Made by a program: the position numbers and the translations under genes. DNA of 64,000 nucleotides from Eucommia ulmoides. Its lineage: Eukaryota > Streptophyta > Magnoliopsida > Garryales > Eucommiaceae. Where the stretch lies: the NCBI GenBank assembly GCA_016647705.1, contig CM028333.1, forward strand, positions 28,556,743 through 28,620,742, written 5' to 3'. How positions within the stretch are numbered: position 1 is the first letter of the stretch; each line of letters opens with the position of its first letter. The notes under the pieces were generated by a model. The model did no database searches, was not told the origin of the DNA, and was given only the letters and a program-made list of their open reading frames with translations. Positions 21,795 through 33,520 of this stretch are shown in pieces.

Positions 21795-22979
21795 TGTTGA
21801 CCCAGTGAGCTACCTAAGAGGAGGATGAGTTGGGTAGATAAAAATTAATTCAAATAAAATACTTCAAAAAGTCAGATAATTAATTTTTTTCTTAAATTAA
21901 TTATTATCTATATAGCAGTGAAAATTAAGTATCAATTAGGTGCACACCAAACAACACAACAATAATAAATAAAAGAATACAACACACCAGAAATTTATAC
22001 TGGTTCACCAAGTTTTTCTTGACTAATCTAGTCCTCCAAGCTCCGCGGAGAGTCGAACCCACTAATCACTATGATCCATTTAACCAGGTAGGAACCAAAC
22101 CCTTACAAAACGATTCTTTTATCAGACTCAGAATCAACATTTACAATTCATTTTCACAGGCTCAGGAATAATCCTATCTTTTTCACAAGTTAAAGATTAA
22201 CCTAATTCTTTTATACTTAGGCTAAGAATCAAACCTCACAAAAATGCTCCAAATATCATTTTACCCAGTAAGGATTGAACCGTTACAAAATCATTCAAAT
22301 TAATTCTATCAAGTAAGAATTAATACCTAATCTTTTTATATTGTAGGCAAAGATCGAAACCTCAATCTCTTTACCGAAAGAGATTGAAACTAGCTACCGT
22401 TGATTAAACACTCCCAATAGTATCTAATCCGACACTCAACTCACCAATTACAAAATTGATAAGTGATTTTCCCACTCGGAGCTTCTACTACCCCAAATAA
22501 ATTTGAACTAGATTAATGTCCCGATTCTAGTGATAGAAATACATTGAGAATTTCAAAATCTAATTTTAAACAAAAAATGGGTAGTAAGCAATTTAGCACG
22601 TAATCATATTTTCTTAAGAAATTGTTTCAAAAGTACTTTTTAATTTAAAAATAGGAAAACAATTTCAAAGATCAAATTCCAAGTAGAATATGATAATAGT
22701 AAATAGTTAATTGTAAAAACATTTTGTGTCATGTGTGATCCTAATCGGGGTACATTAAGAGTAAAAATTTAACTTGAGTTGTTTTCCCTTAGGTTCTTCA
22801 AATTTTTCGATCTCTTAACATGCATTATCTTTGTCAATGTCTTTAGCATCCATTTAGCATTTTTCTCAACATCTTCATGATAATCTCTTCACTGAACTAA
22901 TAAACTGAAACACTCAATAAAATTGTTAGTTCCCCCAAAAACATCAACATTTAATTGTCCATCAAAATCTTAAGATCAA
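21795..22979 (-). repeat. 5' LTR of Copia-1, with a large internal deletion
   Basis: It aligns with both ends of the 2,137-base solo LTR at 53,076-55,212 but lacks the equivalent of about 53,945-54,965, including the GTCGAC array. Its start on the minus strand should read TGTTGATC but shows ATTGATC at the junction with 22,980, so the outermost bases are lost or changed. Confidence 0.82.
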
Positions 22980-22980
22980 T

Positions 22981-24240
22981 AGGGTCTTCTCAGGGAGGAG
23001 CTCCTGAAGGAGGAAAAGCGATAGCTGCACGGAGTTCCCCATACGAGGCCCCAAGATGGGTAGAGATAGAACCTAGAAGGTCAACAAGGAGAGAGCAGCT
23101 GATAAGAGAGGTGAAGGCCGTAGCGAAAAGGGAGACATCATCCCACCCAGAGCGAGCTCCCTTGTCCCCATCCAGGAAGAGTATTATGGTAGAGAGCAAG
23201 GGCAGAAGGAAGAAGAAGGTAGAGGAAACTGGGGCTGAAGGGTAGAAGAAATCAGAGTTGAAAAAATCATATCGAAGGTTCCCACTTAGAAAGGGGCAGT
23301 TTCTGACGCCCCCTAGCAAAGCAAAGTTACCGCTCCTACAACCTTTTCGATTCCAGACACAAGTCTCCTCCTTGATCGGAGGATCTTGGACCACACTGAG
23401 TTGGTACCAGACTTCGCCTATCTCATCACTCCTCCCCATGACCAAGAACGAATGGACTCTAAGCCGAATATGAAAATCGCTACAATGCTACAGAGGGATA
23501 CGGTGTCAGTAAGGCTCTTCATGATACTGAAATTCACTTTGATTCTCCTCTACATTTTATTTTTGGCTAAACACTTGATATCTTCCATGTAGACACTTTT
23601 CAAGGTTGCTTCTTTGTTTGCGCGCTTCTTCTCAGTGCTGAAGAGAGAGAAAGACCTTAGGGTAAACCACACGCAATTTCTTGGACCAGATAAAGAGATT
23701 CCATGAGCAAAACCAAAAGTTGATAAGATGTGAGAGTGGTTTCAAAGTAGACGTGACCAAATTGGCCGGTGAGAAAAAAAAGCTCGAAACCCGTCTCGGT
23801 AAGCTTGAGGCTGACCTCGCTGCCATGTAGGAGAGAATGCAAGAGATGGAACAGAAGCAAGACACAATAATTGCTAAGGCTAAGGAGGATGCTATGGAGG
23901 AATGAAAGCTCACCCCTGCTTACAAGGAAATAAGAATGCAGCTAGTCATAGAGATGTTGCACGACGGCCATAGATACACAATTCATAACCTACGCCGCCA
24001 GCATCCAAATTTCTCAACTGATCAAATTAGTATGGACTATTTAGACCCTGAAAGAGAAGTCGATCCCGAATAAGGGGTGTTGAGGTCGGGTAGGGCGGTG
24101 CTGAAGATAGACTCAAAGATATTGAGATCGGACAGGAAGAGGCCGAGAATGGGACGGGAGAGCCCGAGGTCAAAGAGGGTGAAACAAGCTCTTCCACTTC
24201 CGCTCAATAGGCAATTCCAATTCAACCAAAAAATTCAATC
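22981..24240 (+). pseudogene. Antisense coiled-coil ORF relic in the 3' region of element E
   Basis: It lies opposite to E's gag-pol. An N-terminal basic stretch (SKGRRKKKVEETGAEG, about 23,190-23,240) is followed by broken frames. From 23,678 one frame reads FLDQIKRFHEQNQKLIR, then a clear coiled coil (KKKLETRLGKLEADLAAM, QEMEQKQDTIIAKAKEDAM), then KLTPAYKEIRMQLVIEMLHDG and the H-P-x-F-S end. Coiled coils followed by a SPEF-like and HPDLDLS-like tail are usual in the extra ORFs that some Tat/Retand-group elements carry antisense and downstream of pol. The function of those proteins is unknown. Stops occur after AAM and after AMEE, among others. The link to E is inferred from continuity across element D and solo LTR 5. 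Confidence 0.55.
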
Positions 24241-24531
24241 CCGAAAAACTTAAAGAACTTGTGCCCCTTTTTTTTTTTTTTTTTTTTGTTGTTTCTGCCC
24301 CTTTGCTTTGAAAGGGCCTTTTTGTAATGGGCTTCGGGAACCAACAGTTGTAACGATAATTTGAATTAATGATGACTGCCTTTTGTTCTCATCTCAGAAT
24401 TTTTTGAACACTTGCATTATTCTTTAATGTCTTTGAATTTGTCTCTCTTTGGGGACCTGTCCCCTTCCAAAGCAGTAATAATTCATTTTTCCCGTCAGCG
24501 GAACTTTTTCCCATCCTGATCTCGAGAATAT
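24241..24531. other. Non-coding 3' region of element E
   Basis: It contains a T22 homopolymer at about 24,267-24,288 and AT-rich sequence resembling an untranslated region following the antisense ORF. It ends at the insertion site of solo LTR 5. Confidence 0.4.
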
Positions 24532-25933
24532 TGGTAGCACGTAAATACAACGCTACTTTCATTGCAAGTGTACGGGTCAAGTTTTAGTATAGGTAGAGAG
24601 AGTAAGGGTATCATGTTTACAGGTATTGTTTGAGATTATTATCGATTACCGCAGAAATTATCATAACTTAATTTTATCTAGGCGCTAAAAATGTGTTTAT
24701 AATTAATAATTACTAATACTAAAATACTAATTAAACTATACTAATACTAATATGGGATGTTTAGGAAAAATATTGCCTATGGATTAACTTTGTTTACAAA
24801 AACGTGTTTGGTCTCATTTTAGTTTACGTTAACGGCGTTCGACTTATCCGATAATCTCAACTCATAAACTCACTCGCCACCTTTTCCAAGTGTAAGACAA
24901 GGGAATACACAACTTCGCATCAACGAAGAAGTCCCCCTCAACGTCTTAACAACCCTAGGTCACATGAGTCTTGCCCCAACGTCATTGATTGCACACTTTC
25001 CAACTCCCCCCAGGTTATTGTATCTTCATGTTGTGTTTACCCTAGTCCAAATCCAGGATTACCTCTCCCGAGTGTCAAACCCCGTAATCTCAATATATTT
25101 ATCTAAGCATATAATCATGACAATACGATAAACACAATCAAAATAGTGAAGAACAACCATTAACGAAACACAAACTTAAACAAACAACATTTTTATAAAT
25201 TTATATTAATCCCTAGACAAAATCTGTTTAGCACATGACCATAACCATTTATACAAGATAAAAGGAGCTAAACATGCTCAACTAACAACTGAAGTTAAGA
25301 AAATAAAGAAGAAACAAAAGAAACTTAGCCGTAGTCCGAAGATTTGCCTCTAAAAATGCTTCGGCATCGCTTCTCTTTCTTCGCAACGTGTTCTTCTCCT
25401 TCGAAATTGGTTGAACACTCCCAAAACCTCTCTCTAAAATATCCTAAGTCTAGTGGAGGTCCCTTGGCCAGAGGAGAGGGGAAGAGAAGAAATAGGGAGC
25501 CAAAAATATCATAAAAATATCCTAAATCTATACAGAGGTGATGGCCTAAGAGGTGGGCATGTCGGCACAGTCGTCGCCACAGTGGTGGAGAAGGCGGTGC
25601 TATCAGGGACTTCTCTGTAGTTTTACCGCCGCAGCGATGGATATCACCGCTGCGGCGATGAGTTTACAGCAACTTAAGCCCCTCTCCACATTTTCACCGC
25701 CTCGGCGGTGGTTTGGACGCCAAGACAGTGGGCTTCTGTTCTGAATATTGCTTTTGTGCTTGTTTTTCCACCGTTCTTGATCCAATTTTATCGTTATTGA
25801 TCTGTTTTCATGCGTTTTCACCTCAAACACCTTATTCATACAAAAATACATAAAAACATATTAAAATGTACTAAATATACTCGAAAACAAATAATGTTCA
25901 GTTTGGAAATAGATAGGTAAATTATACCTATCA
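24532..25933 (-). repeat. Solo LTR 5, inserted in the element E 3' region
   Basis: The flanks are AATAT (24,527-24,531) and AATAC (25,934-25,938), a TSD with one mismatch. On the minus strand it starts TGATAGGTATAATTTACC and ends ACGTGCTACCA. 1,402 bases. The dyad array is at 25,540-25,735, with CACCGCCTCGGCGGTG at about 25,698 as a perfect unit. Confidence 0.9.
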
Positions 25934-26639
25934 AATACCGGGATGGGAAAGAATCTGAGCTCGGTAAGACTCCTAAGTATGGGGTTTAACGTCTGCTCGG
26001 TCAACTGCCTAAGCGTATCTCAGAGATAGACCTGAGTCCCTGATCGGTCAATTTCATAGACTTAGCCACTTAGATGTCCTTTGCAACTCTTCCCAATCTT
26101 GGCAGTAATCTGCTCTGGATAGACAATCCTTATTTCTTGGTTGTTTTCATTAATCTTCTTTTTTTTCCTCCCCCAGGATTTATGCTGGATGTTCTGTTAA
26201 GAGTACTTTTTTGCGGCGACATCGTTCATTGCTAGGATGTGATAAAATCGAGACGAAATCTGATCTCGGCCCTTTATCTCTTCTCGGTATGCCTGTGAGG
26301 GGGAGAGTTGTTTAGGCCACATCCTTATCGGCCACGAAGTCTAGGCTCAGCATGACCTCCGGCTGGTTATTAAGCTAATATTTGCCATACAACTTTTGCT
26401 CAATTTTTGCTTGAAAAATTCAAGTTCTTTCCATACAGTTTCACGCACCTTCTCGGCCAAGTGTCCGAGAAGAAATCATGCTTTCCCTTCTCGAAAAATA
26501 CATTATTCTATGTTAGTTTACCATATTCATATATTTTACCATATCCATATCTTCCCTTCCCCCCAACCTAGCATCCGAGCATAGCTCAGGTGGTAAGTTT
26601 CAGATGGCTTCTGGCCCTCGCAGTCCCTAGGAGCGTGAC
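25934..26639. other. Element E 3' region up to the element D insertion
   Basis: No domain is recognised. GC content is higher than in neighbours, and CTCGG motifs recur as in the E LTR family. Near the right end, ATAGCTCAGGTGGTAAG resembles a Pol III A box (TRGCNNAGNNGG), immediately before D interrupts the sequence. Confidence 0.45.
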
Positions 26640-28023
26640 TGTCACACCTTACCCCGGGCCCCCAACGCCCGAGGTAGGACGTGACGTCGACTTGATATTA
26701 TAGGACTAACCAACAAAAATATGTATATAAACATGTACCGCTAAAGATTTTTATTTTTCTAAAAATATATATTTACCAATCTCAAACCTCAAACATATAC
26801 GTGTTCTCAAATATCCATAACAAAACTACAAAAACTAAACCTTTAACTGTTCACACCCGTGTAGCCAATCTTCTGAAAATGACACCATTTTTTGACTTTA
26901 TCTAATGCCAATAGTGCACCCGTCTCTAATTGTGGAACTTGAGACAAAATATTTTATCGGTATACTGTCTTCATAATACAAAAATAATTTATAAATCAAG
27001 CATAATTATTGAATACCACTTTTCGAACATAATATAAATATAACTGCATACTATGCCGAAATAACATTCTACAACTATCATTACAATAAGATAATGAATT
27101 TAAATCAACCAATCAAGGTATTATGATATATAATAAAATACTGCACACATATTTCTTTTCTAGTTATAGGATCGTTTCACTTCACGATCGGAAGTTACGA
27201 CGGTACCGTAACCTATACAACTGTGCCATCTAAGGTGACTATCAGTGCCAGGGTCATTTAATATCTCCAATGGTAGGAGCCAACACGTGGTAAAAATCAC
27301 CATGTCATGATGATAATCATCATCGTTAACAACAATAGATATCAACCACCTACAAGACTTGCTCTCCTGTTAGGTCACAATACAACATCCTACAAAACAT
27401 GCCATCTTGTTAGGACCAACAACATCCCGCAAGACATGCCCTCCTATCGGGATCACACTATGGCATAGTCGGATAATAAAAACCACTTTCCACATTTAAA
27501 AATTTACTTGATCCGCATAACGTTATAAAATAATCCATTTTAATAAACTTTTTTTCTTCACATTTTAGTACGAAAATATAATTTGACAATTTACATAAAA
27601 AAAAACAGTACACTCACCTCGAGTTTTACGCTACTAAAAATATTATCATCTAAATGCTATGTGGTCGACGTCGCTTGTGAACCTAACAACCAAAGGGCCT
27701 AAACTAAGAATTTACTTAAAATAAATCTAATATGCAATGTGTGACCCTAAGATGCACTATTTTCCATTCCTAATTTTTTTTATTATATGAAATTATTTAA
27801 TACTTAATTTCTTAGGTTAATATTAATTGTACATAAATTATTATAAAACATTAATCGATTGTTAAAAATTTTATTAATCGACGAAATGCTAAAAATTATC
27901 ATTTTGATAAAATTTACAATTTCATTTTAAATCATACTCTTCACAAGTTTGATATTTCTATACCTACTATATTTTTTAACCCACGTATATAATTTTGACA
28001 TATAAATATACATGTATAATTTT

Positions 28024-28084
<61 letters not shown>

Positions 28085-28130
28085 AACAACACTTGTGATG
28101 GCCGATTTCTTCGTCAGTTCCTTCTTCTTC

Positions 28131-28162
<32 letters not shown>

Positions 28163-28662
28163 TGTGTGTTGAGCCGTTGACACACACACACACACATATA
28201 CACATATATATACACACACATAAACACAAGCCTTTAGACCGCCTCTTTATTTTTATTTTATTTTTTTTATTTTGGTGGTGTTTAGACATAACACGTGTAA
28301 CTTTTTTTTTTATCTATATATTATATAGATAATTGGGCTTGTTTCCTTCGTTGAGAAGGAAATAAGTCCCATCACATAATTATGTATTTTTATTTATTTA
28401 TTTTATTTATTTACATTAATTATCCCTCTGGAAATAAAATAAAAAAATATTAATTATATCCCAAAATCTTTAAAATCTTGTTTTAAATAACTTAATAATC
28501 TCTAAACTTTTAAAAGTTAAAAATTAAAATTAACATATTAGCCCCTAAAATTTTTAAAATCAAACTTTAAATAACACACTGAACCCCATTATTTTTTTAA
28601 ATGTTCTAAAATGTAACTAGAAATATGCATGTGCAGGAACTAGGCTTCATAATCATTTTCCC
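26640..28662 (-). repeat. 3' LTR of element D
   Basis: It matches 40,282-43,674 (minus the nested solo LTR) over its length, for example CGTGACGTCGACTTGATATTA versus CATGACGTCGACTTGATATTA. Its end on the plus strand is TGTCACACC. The inner edge near 28,650-28,662 is uncertain by several bases. It is rich in simple repeats: TA at 28,027-28,072, TG at 28,149-28,169 and CA/TA at 28,181-28,221. Confidence 0.85.
28027..28221. repeat. TA, TG and CA microsatellites in the element D 3' LTR
   Basis: (TA)n of about 46 bases, a T-rich run followed by (TG)n of about 21 bases, then (CA)n and (TA)n. The equivalent part of the 5' LTR (43,135-43,280) has much shorter tracts, so they expanded or contracted after insertion. 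Confidence 0.9.
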
Positions 28663-28680
28663 CTAAAAAAAATTTAGTCC
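28663..28680 (-). other. Polypurine tract of element D
   Basis: On the minus strand GGGACTAAATTTTTTTTAGG followed by GGAAAA precedes the 3' LTR, a normal pol-end and polypurine arrangement for this clade. Confidence 0.6.
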
Positions 28681-28689
28681 CAAAATTTT

Positions 28690-29930
28690 AGTTACCTTAG
28701 ACGAATAAATGCGGGTATTTATTCCTCATTTCCTCGTCTCTTTCTCACGTCACTTCCTCTACTGAGTGACTAGGCTATAGCACTTTCACCAACGGAATCG
28801 TTTTCATTTATAGTACTTGATCTTTACGGTTTAGAATTTGGACTGGCTCCTCAACGTATAACAAGTCTTGCTTCAATTAGATTGGTTGAGAAGTCAACAC
28901 AAGCGAAGGGTCTGGCACATATTTTCTGAGCATCGATACGTGGAAAATATCGTGTAATCTAAACAATTCTGGTAGTAGAGCTAGTTGATAGGCCGTTGTG
29001 CTAACCCGTTATAGAATCTCGTATGACCCAATATACTTTGGACTTAACTTTCCCTTCTTCCCAAATCTCATTATACCCTTCCACAGGGATATACGCAAAA
29101 ATACTTAATTACCCACTTCAAGTTCCAACTTTCGTCTACGCTTGTCAGCATAACTCTTTTGCTGACTCTGAACAGTCTTCAAACTTTATTGAATAACTTT
29201 CACCTTTTTTGCTGTCATCTGAGCTATGCCCGGCATCAATAATTTTTGTTCTCCAACTTCAATCCAGCAGGATGGAGTTCTACACCTTCTACCATACAAT
29301 GCTTTATATGGTGTCATCTCGATTATCAAATGGTAACTATTGTTATAGGCAAACTCCATTAACGTCAAATGATCATCCCAACTACCAGAAAATTGTAGAA
29401 CACAACCCCTCAATATATCTTCTAATGTCTGAATTGTACGCTCTAATTGGCCATTTGCTTGAAGATGAAAGGATGTCCTGAATTTTAACTTGGTACCCAT
29501 ACTAGCTTGAAGACTCGGCCAGAATTTTGAGGTAAATCTCGGATCTCTATCCGACACTATGAAAATTGGCGCACCATACAATCTGTCAATCTTGTCAATA
29601 TATAATTTCGCGTACTTGTCTACGGAGTACATGGTTTTCACAGACAAAAAATTAGCAAACTTGGTAAGCCTATCAACAATCACCCAGATGGAATTATGCC
29701 CCTTTTGAGTACGGGGCAATCCTAAAACAAAATTCATTGTGATATGTTCCCACTTCCACTCTAGTATAGGCAAAGGCTACAATAATCCACCCGGACGTTG
29801 GTACTCGATCTTGACTTGCTGAAAAACGAGACACCTGGCAACAAATTTTGCAATTTCTCATTTTATTCCTTTCCACCAATAATGTTCTCAGAAATTTTGA
29901 TACATTTTGGTACTGCCTCGATGCATTGCA
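28690..29930 (-). pseudogene. pol: Element D integrase with degenerate chromodomain
   Basis: Before the core, YWWKGIK and EIAKFVARCLVFQQVKIEYQ correspond to the zinc-binding leader, with one stop just ahead of PLPILEWKWEHITM. The core (29,773-29,186, 195 residues open) keeps all three catalytic acids: the aspartate in IWVIVDRLTKF, the one in VSDRDPRFTS and the glutamate in NGQLERTIQTLED. A degenerate tail follows, ending RDEEMRNKYPHLF, which matches the end of a chromodomain-like region of Tekay/Del integrases. That module directs insertion to particular chromatin. Stops interrupt the tail. Confidence 0.87.
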
Positions 29931-30083
29931 TATACTGAGTTGTGCGCTTCCTCCAAGATATCTTTCTTCAAATCATCATTATTAGGCATACAGTCTATTC
30001 TCAAACATCAAGGCTTTATCATTATCCCTGATGCAATAGTCGATTCTTTGACCATTCTTCACTTTATCTTTGATTTTCCCCAA

Positions 30084-30735
30084 TTAGTCATCCAACTTCT
30101 GCGCTTCTGTAATATGGTTGACTAACGTCAGTCTTAAGGTCAATATCGCAAGCAACACTGCTATTTGACCAACCACCAACTTGACTTGTAGAGATATCAT
30201 CTCGTCATATAGGTTAGTATGAATAACTCGAAGGTGTGCAACCAAACTTGCCAATTTCCAACTCAGTGCATCTGCTACAACATTGGCCTTTCCAGTGTGA
30301 TAATAGATAGTGCAATCATAATCCTTGATCAACTCTATCCAAGGCCTCTGTCTCAGATTTAGTTCCTTCTAAGTAAACAAATATTTCAAACTCTGGTGGT
30401 CAGTGAATATCTCACAAGTCTCACCATACAGATAATGTCTCTAGAGTTTTAAGGCAAACACTATCGTCGCATCTCCAAATCATGCATCGAATAGTTACAC
30501 TCATGATTCTTTAGTTTTCAAGAGGCATATGCAATCACGTGACCATGTTGGATCAATATACCATCTAGCCCCTAGTGTAAAACATCACTGTGAATTACGA
30601 AGCCACCGCCTTTTGTCAGGAGAGAAAGTATTCGCGCAGAAATTAGTCTACTTTTCAGCTCTTGGAAGCTGTGCTCATATTTGTTAGTCCACTCAAATTT
30701 AGATACCTTGCGGGTCAATCGGGTCAACGAGGCAG
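30084..30735 (-). pseudogene. pol: Element D RNase H and integrase leader
   Basis: Continuing from RT across solo LTR 6, it reads SLTRLTRKVSKFEWTNKYEH, then RNase H segments, ending with [25 protein letters not shown] (30,332-30,260), the conserved RNase H end. The region down to 30,084 is the spacer to the integrase. Several stops. Confidence 0.8.
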
Positions 30736-32160
30736 TGATAGGTTGAAAATACCTATCTACTTCTAAGCCAAATTTGGTAGTTTTCTAATGTTTTAGTAAT
30801 ATTTTATTGCATTTTTGTTTGTTTTTATGTAAATTAAGTGTAGGGACGTAATCAAGTGAAAAACAAGTGAAGCGGTCGAAAAACGGTAAAAGAAACAAGG
30901 TTTCAAGATAACAAACCCACCACCGTGGCGGTCAGGCCACCGCCACCACCGAGGCGGTAGAGATGCATGGAGAATTGTGCCAGTCTCACCGCCGCAACGA
31001 TAATTCACCACCGAGGCAGTGAAAGTCTAGAGAGTTTAATACTATCTTCACCGCCGAGGCAATAAAAGTCCAAAGAGTTTAGGTTTTGGTTCACCATCGC
31101 AGCGGTGAAGTTAACTTACTTAACTCGCCGCCGCAGCAGTCTCTCTGTGCACAAAATATCCATTTTCTCTAGATATTTTGAAGCCTTCTATTTAAGTCCC
31201 TTCTTCCCCCATTTGTAAAGAACGTTACACACTTGATATACATGATCTTAAGCATTTCTTGAGAGCTAAAATAGGAGATTCAACATTTGGAGAAGAGGAA
31301 TCATTTCAGGACCGATCTTTGGCGACAGTGGACCACTCCACTTTAAGATTTGATCGTTCTTCCTTTGTTTCTATCTTTGTAACTTAACTTTTCATATCAA
31401 ATGATGATGAATCCTTCTTGTTTTAATATTTATATGGTTAAGATCATAGTAGGCTAGATAAATATTATCTAGGATTACTGTAACTCATGTAAATATATGT
31501 TTGATTGAATATATATTACTTTAACGGTTGTTTGTCTAAATCCGATTGTGTTTACCATTTTATTACAATTTTAATATGCTTGTTAAGGTATTAGGGTTGG
31601 TTTTGAGAATATGGGATTTGACACTCGGGAGAGGTAACCCCGGATTCGAACTAAGGTTAAACACATCACGACAATCTAACGACCCGAGAGGGTGTTAGAA
31701 AGTGTGTAATTCATGAGGTTGGGTCAAGACTCATGTGACTATGTGTTCTAAAAAAACACTAGAGGGGGACTTCAGCATTAATGCAAAGTCACATAATCGC
31801 TCATTTTACACTCAGGAAAGGTAATGAGCAAGTTTGAGATACCTAGATTGTCAGATAAGATAAACATCGTTATTGTTAATTAAACGAAGTCAAACATATA
31901 TTAAGTGAATGAAATCAATCCCTAGGTAATCCCCTTAATTAGAATTAACCCAATAGTTGTTAGTTTAACTTAGTTTTTAAATATTCAAACTCAAACATTT
32001 CTTGAACCGTCAAGATAATATAAGATTATGCAAATCACGGTATTCAATTAATCAAACACGTTTCCCCGAGGACGATATCCGATCGAAAATTCTATTATAT
32101 TAAAACTTGACCTCGTGCACTTCCGAGTATATTAAGACATGAAAAAGGTAGTTGTGTCCA
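30736..32160 (+). repeat. Solo LTR 6, inserted in element D RNase H
   Basis: TSD GGCAG (30,731-30,735) and AGCAG (32,161-32,165). Excision restores the D frame GFSVIAA-SLTRLTRK. It starts TGATAGGTTGAAAATACC. 1,425 bases, subfamily I. The dyad array is at 30,915-31,140, with AGATATTTT near 31,176. Confidence 0.88.
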
Positions 32161-32403
32161 AGCAGCTATAACAGAAAATCCTTGCACAAACCAGTAATAA
32201 TAACCCGCTAATCCTAGAAAGCTTCGAACTTCTGTCATACTCTTCGGCCTTTCCTACTAAACAACGGCTTTGACATTCTTTAGGTCGACTTGAATACCAT
32301 CCCCCAAGATAGCATGCCCCAAGAATACAACTCTATCTAGCTAAAACTCACATTTGCTGAACATCGCATACAATTACTTCTCTCTCAGAATCTGTAACAC
32401 AAT

Positions 32404-33060
32404 CTAGAGATGCTCTGCATGCTCTTCTTTATTTTGGGAATAAATCAATATATCATCAACGAACACGATGATAAAGTGATCTAGATAAGGCTGGAAGATC
32501 CGATTCATCAGTTCCATAAAAGTAGTAAGGGCATTTGTCAAACCAAATGGCATAACTAGAAATTCATAATGCCCATACCTCGTACAGAATGCCATTTTCG
32601 ACACACTGTCTTTGACTTTTAACTGATGATATCATGATCGAAGATCTATTTTAGAGAATACCCTAGCGTTCTGCCACTGATCGAACAAATCATCAATTCT
32701 AGGCAACAGGTATTTATTATGAATCGTTACCTTATTCAGTTGCTTGTAGTTGATACGCATACTCAGCGTACTATATTTTTTCCTTACGAATAACAATGGA
32801 GCTCCCCACGGAGAAACACTAGGTCTGATAAACCAGCAGTCTAACAGATCTTGCAATTGAATCTTCAGTTCTTTTAGCTCGGTAGGTATGATACGATAAA
32901 GTGGAATTGATATAGGAGAAGTTCCCGAAAGTAATTCAATACTGAACTCAATTTTCCTATCCACTGGCAACCTTGGCAACTCTTCTAGAAATACATTAAG
33001 AGAATCCCCGATCACTGGGATATCTGCTACTTGTACCTCATTCTGGTTGGTGTTAATCAC
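32404..33060 (-). pseudogene. pol: Element D reverse transcriptase
   Basis: From 33,060 it shows the linker [20 protein letters not shown] and then [55 protein letters not shown] and VFSKIDLRS. After one frame break at 32,632-32,604 it continues with [20 protein letters not shown] and the intact active-site motif FVDDILIYS. This is the typical Ty3/Gypsy order. The catalytic residues in both aspartate motifs remain, but the frame is broken. Confidence 0.9.
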
Positions 33061-33192
33061 ATGCGCAAGGTATCCCTGGCATCCCTTCTATAATAATTTT
33101 CTCTCCTCTAGAACTAAAATCAAACTTACAGGGGTAATGATTATATTCTCCGAAAATACAAACTCTGAATCGCCTGAGACTCGAAAAGTAAC

Positions 33193-33520
33193 TTACTTTT
33201 TAAAACAATCGACTGCGGCATGATAGCCGGATAGCAAATTCATACCCAGTATCACATCAAAATCATGAATACTCAGGGGTAATAGATCCACTGACAATTC
33301 TATATCACCAATACAAAGCGGATTGTCTTTATATGCACTATCTATCAACATTGACTCACCCACAAGGTTAAAGATAATGACACTATATGTCAAAGAAGTA
33401 GGAAAATTGCCTATATGCATCATAAAGGTCACTGAAACAAATGAATGAGTAGAACCAGGATCGATAAGTATACGTGCATCTCTATCATCTAAAGACATGA
33501 TACCTATAACCACATCCGGG
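33193..33520 (-). pseudogene. pol: Element D protease
   Basis: It reads PDVVIGIMSLDDRDARILID, then the active-site segment LIDPGSTHSFVS, and ends with the DVILGMNLLSGYHA motif. This is the retropepsin-like aspartic protease of Tekay/Del polyproteins. Its upstream part is cut by element C at about 33,521. The open stretch before RT (33,061-33,192) has stops. Confidence 0.88.

Larger units (their letters stand above)
4854..22979 (-). mobile_element. Copia-1: SIRE/Maximus-like Ty1/Copia element with nested insertions
   Basis: On the minus strand the order is 5' LTR (22,979-21,795), primer-binding site, gag (21,732-20,449), protease, integrase, RT and RNase H (10,550-6,012), polypurine tract, 3' LTR (5,725-4,854, truncated). 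Two insertions split it: element B (10,832-20,443) and a solo LTR (8,338-9,853). Rejoining the flanks at each TSD restores the expected reading order. Gag opens with RPPLFAGENYAFW and the protease with WFLDSGCSRHMTG, both typical of the SIRE lineage. It is coding-defective throughout. The 5' LTR loses its last bases at 22,979 and the 3' LTR is cut at 4,854, so no outer TSD can be read. Confidence 0.85.

Noticed and set aside
22990-23445. 151-residue minus-strand ORF
   Set aside because: It lies antisense to the lysine/glutamate-rich relic and has no recognisable domain. The plus strand fits the known type of extra ORF better, though both are broken.
27927-28332. Overlapping ORFs on both strands rich in Y/I and C/V
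   Set aside because: They are translations of TA, TG and CA microsatellites within the element D LTR.
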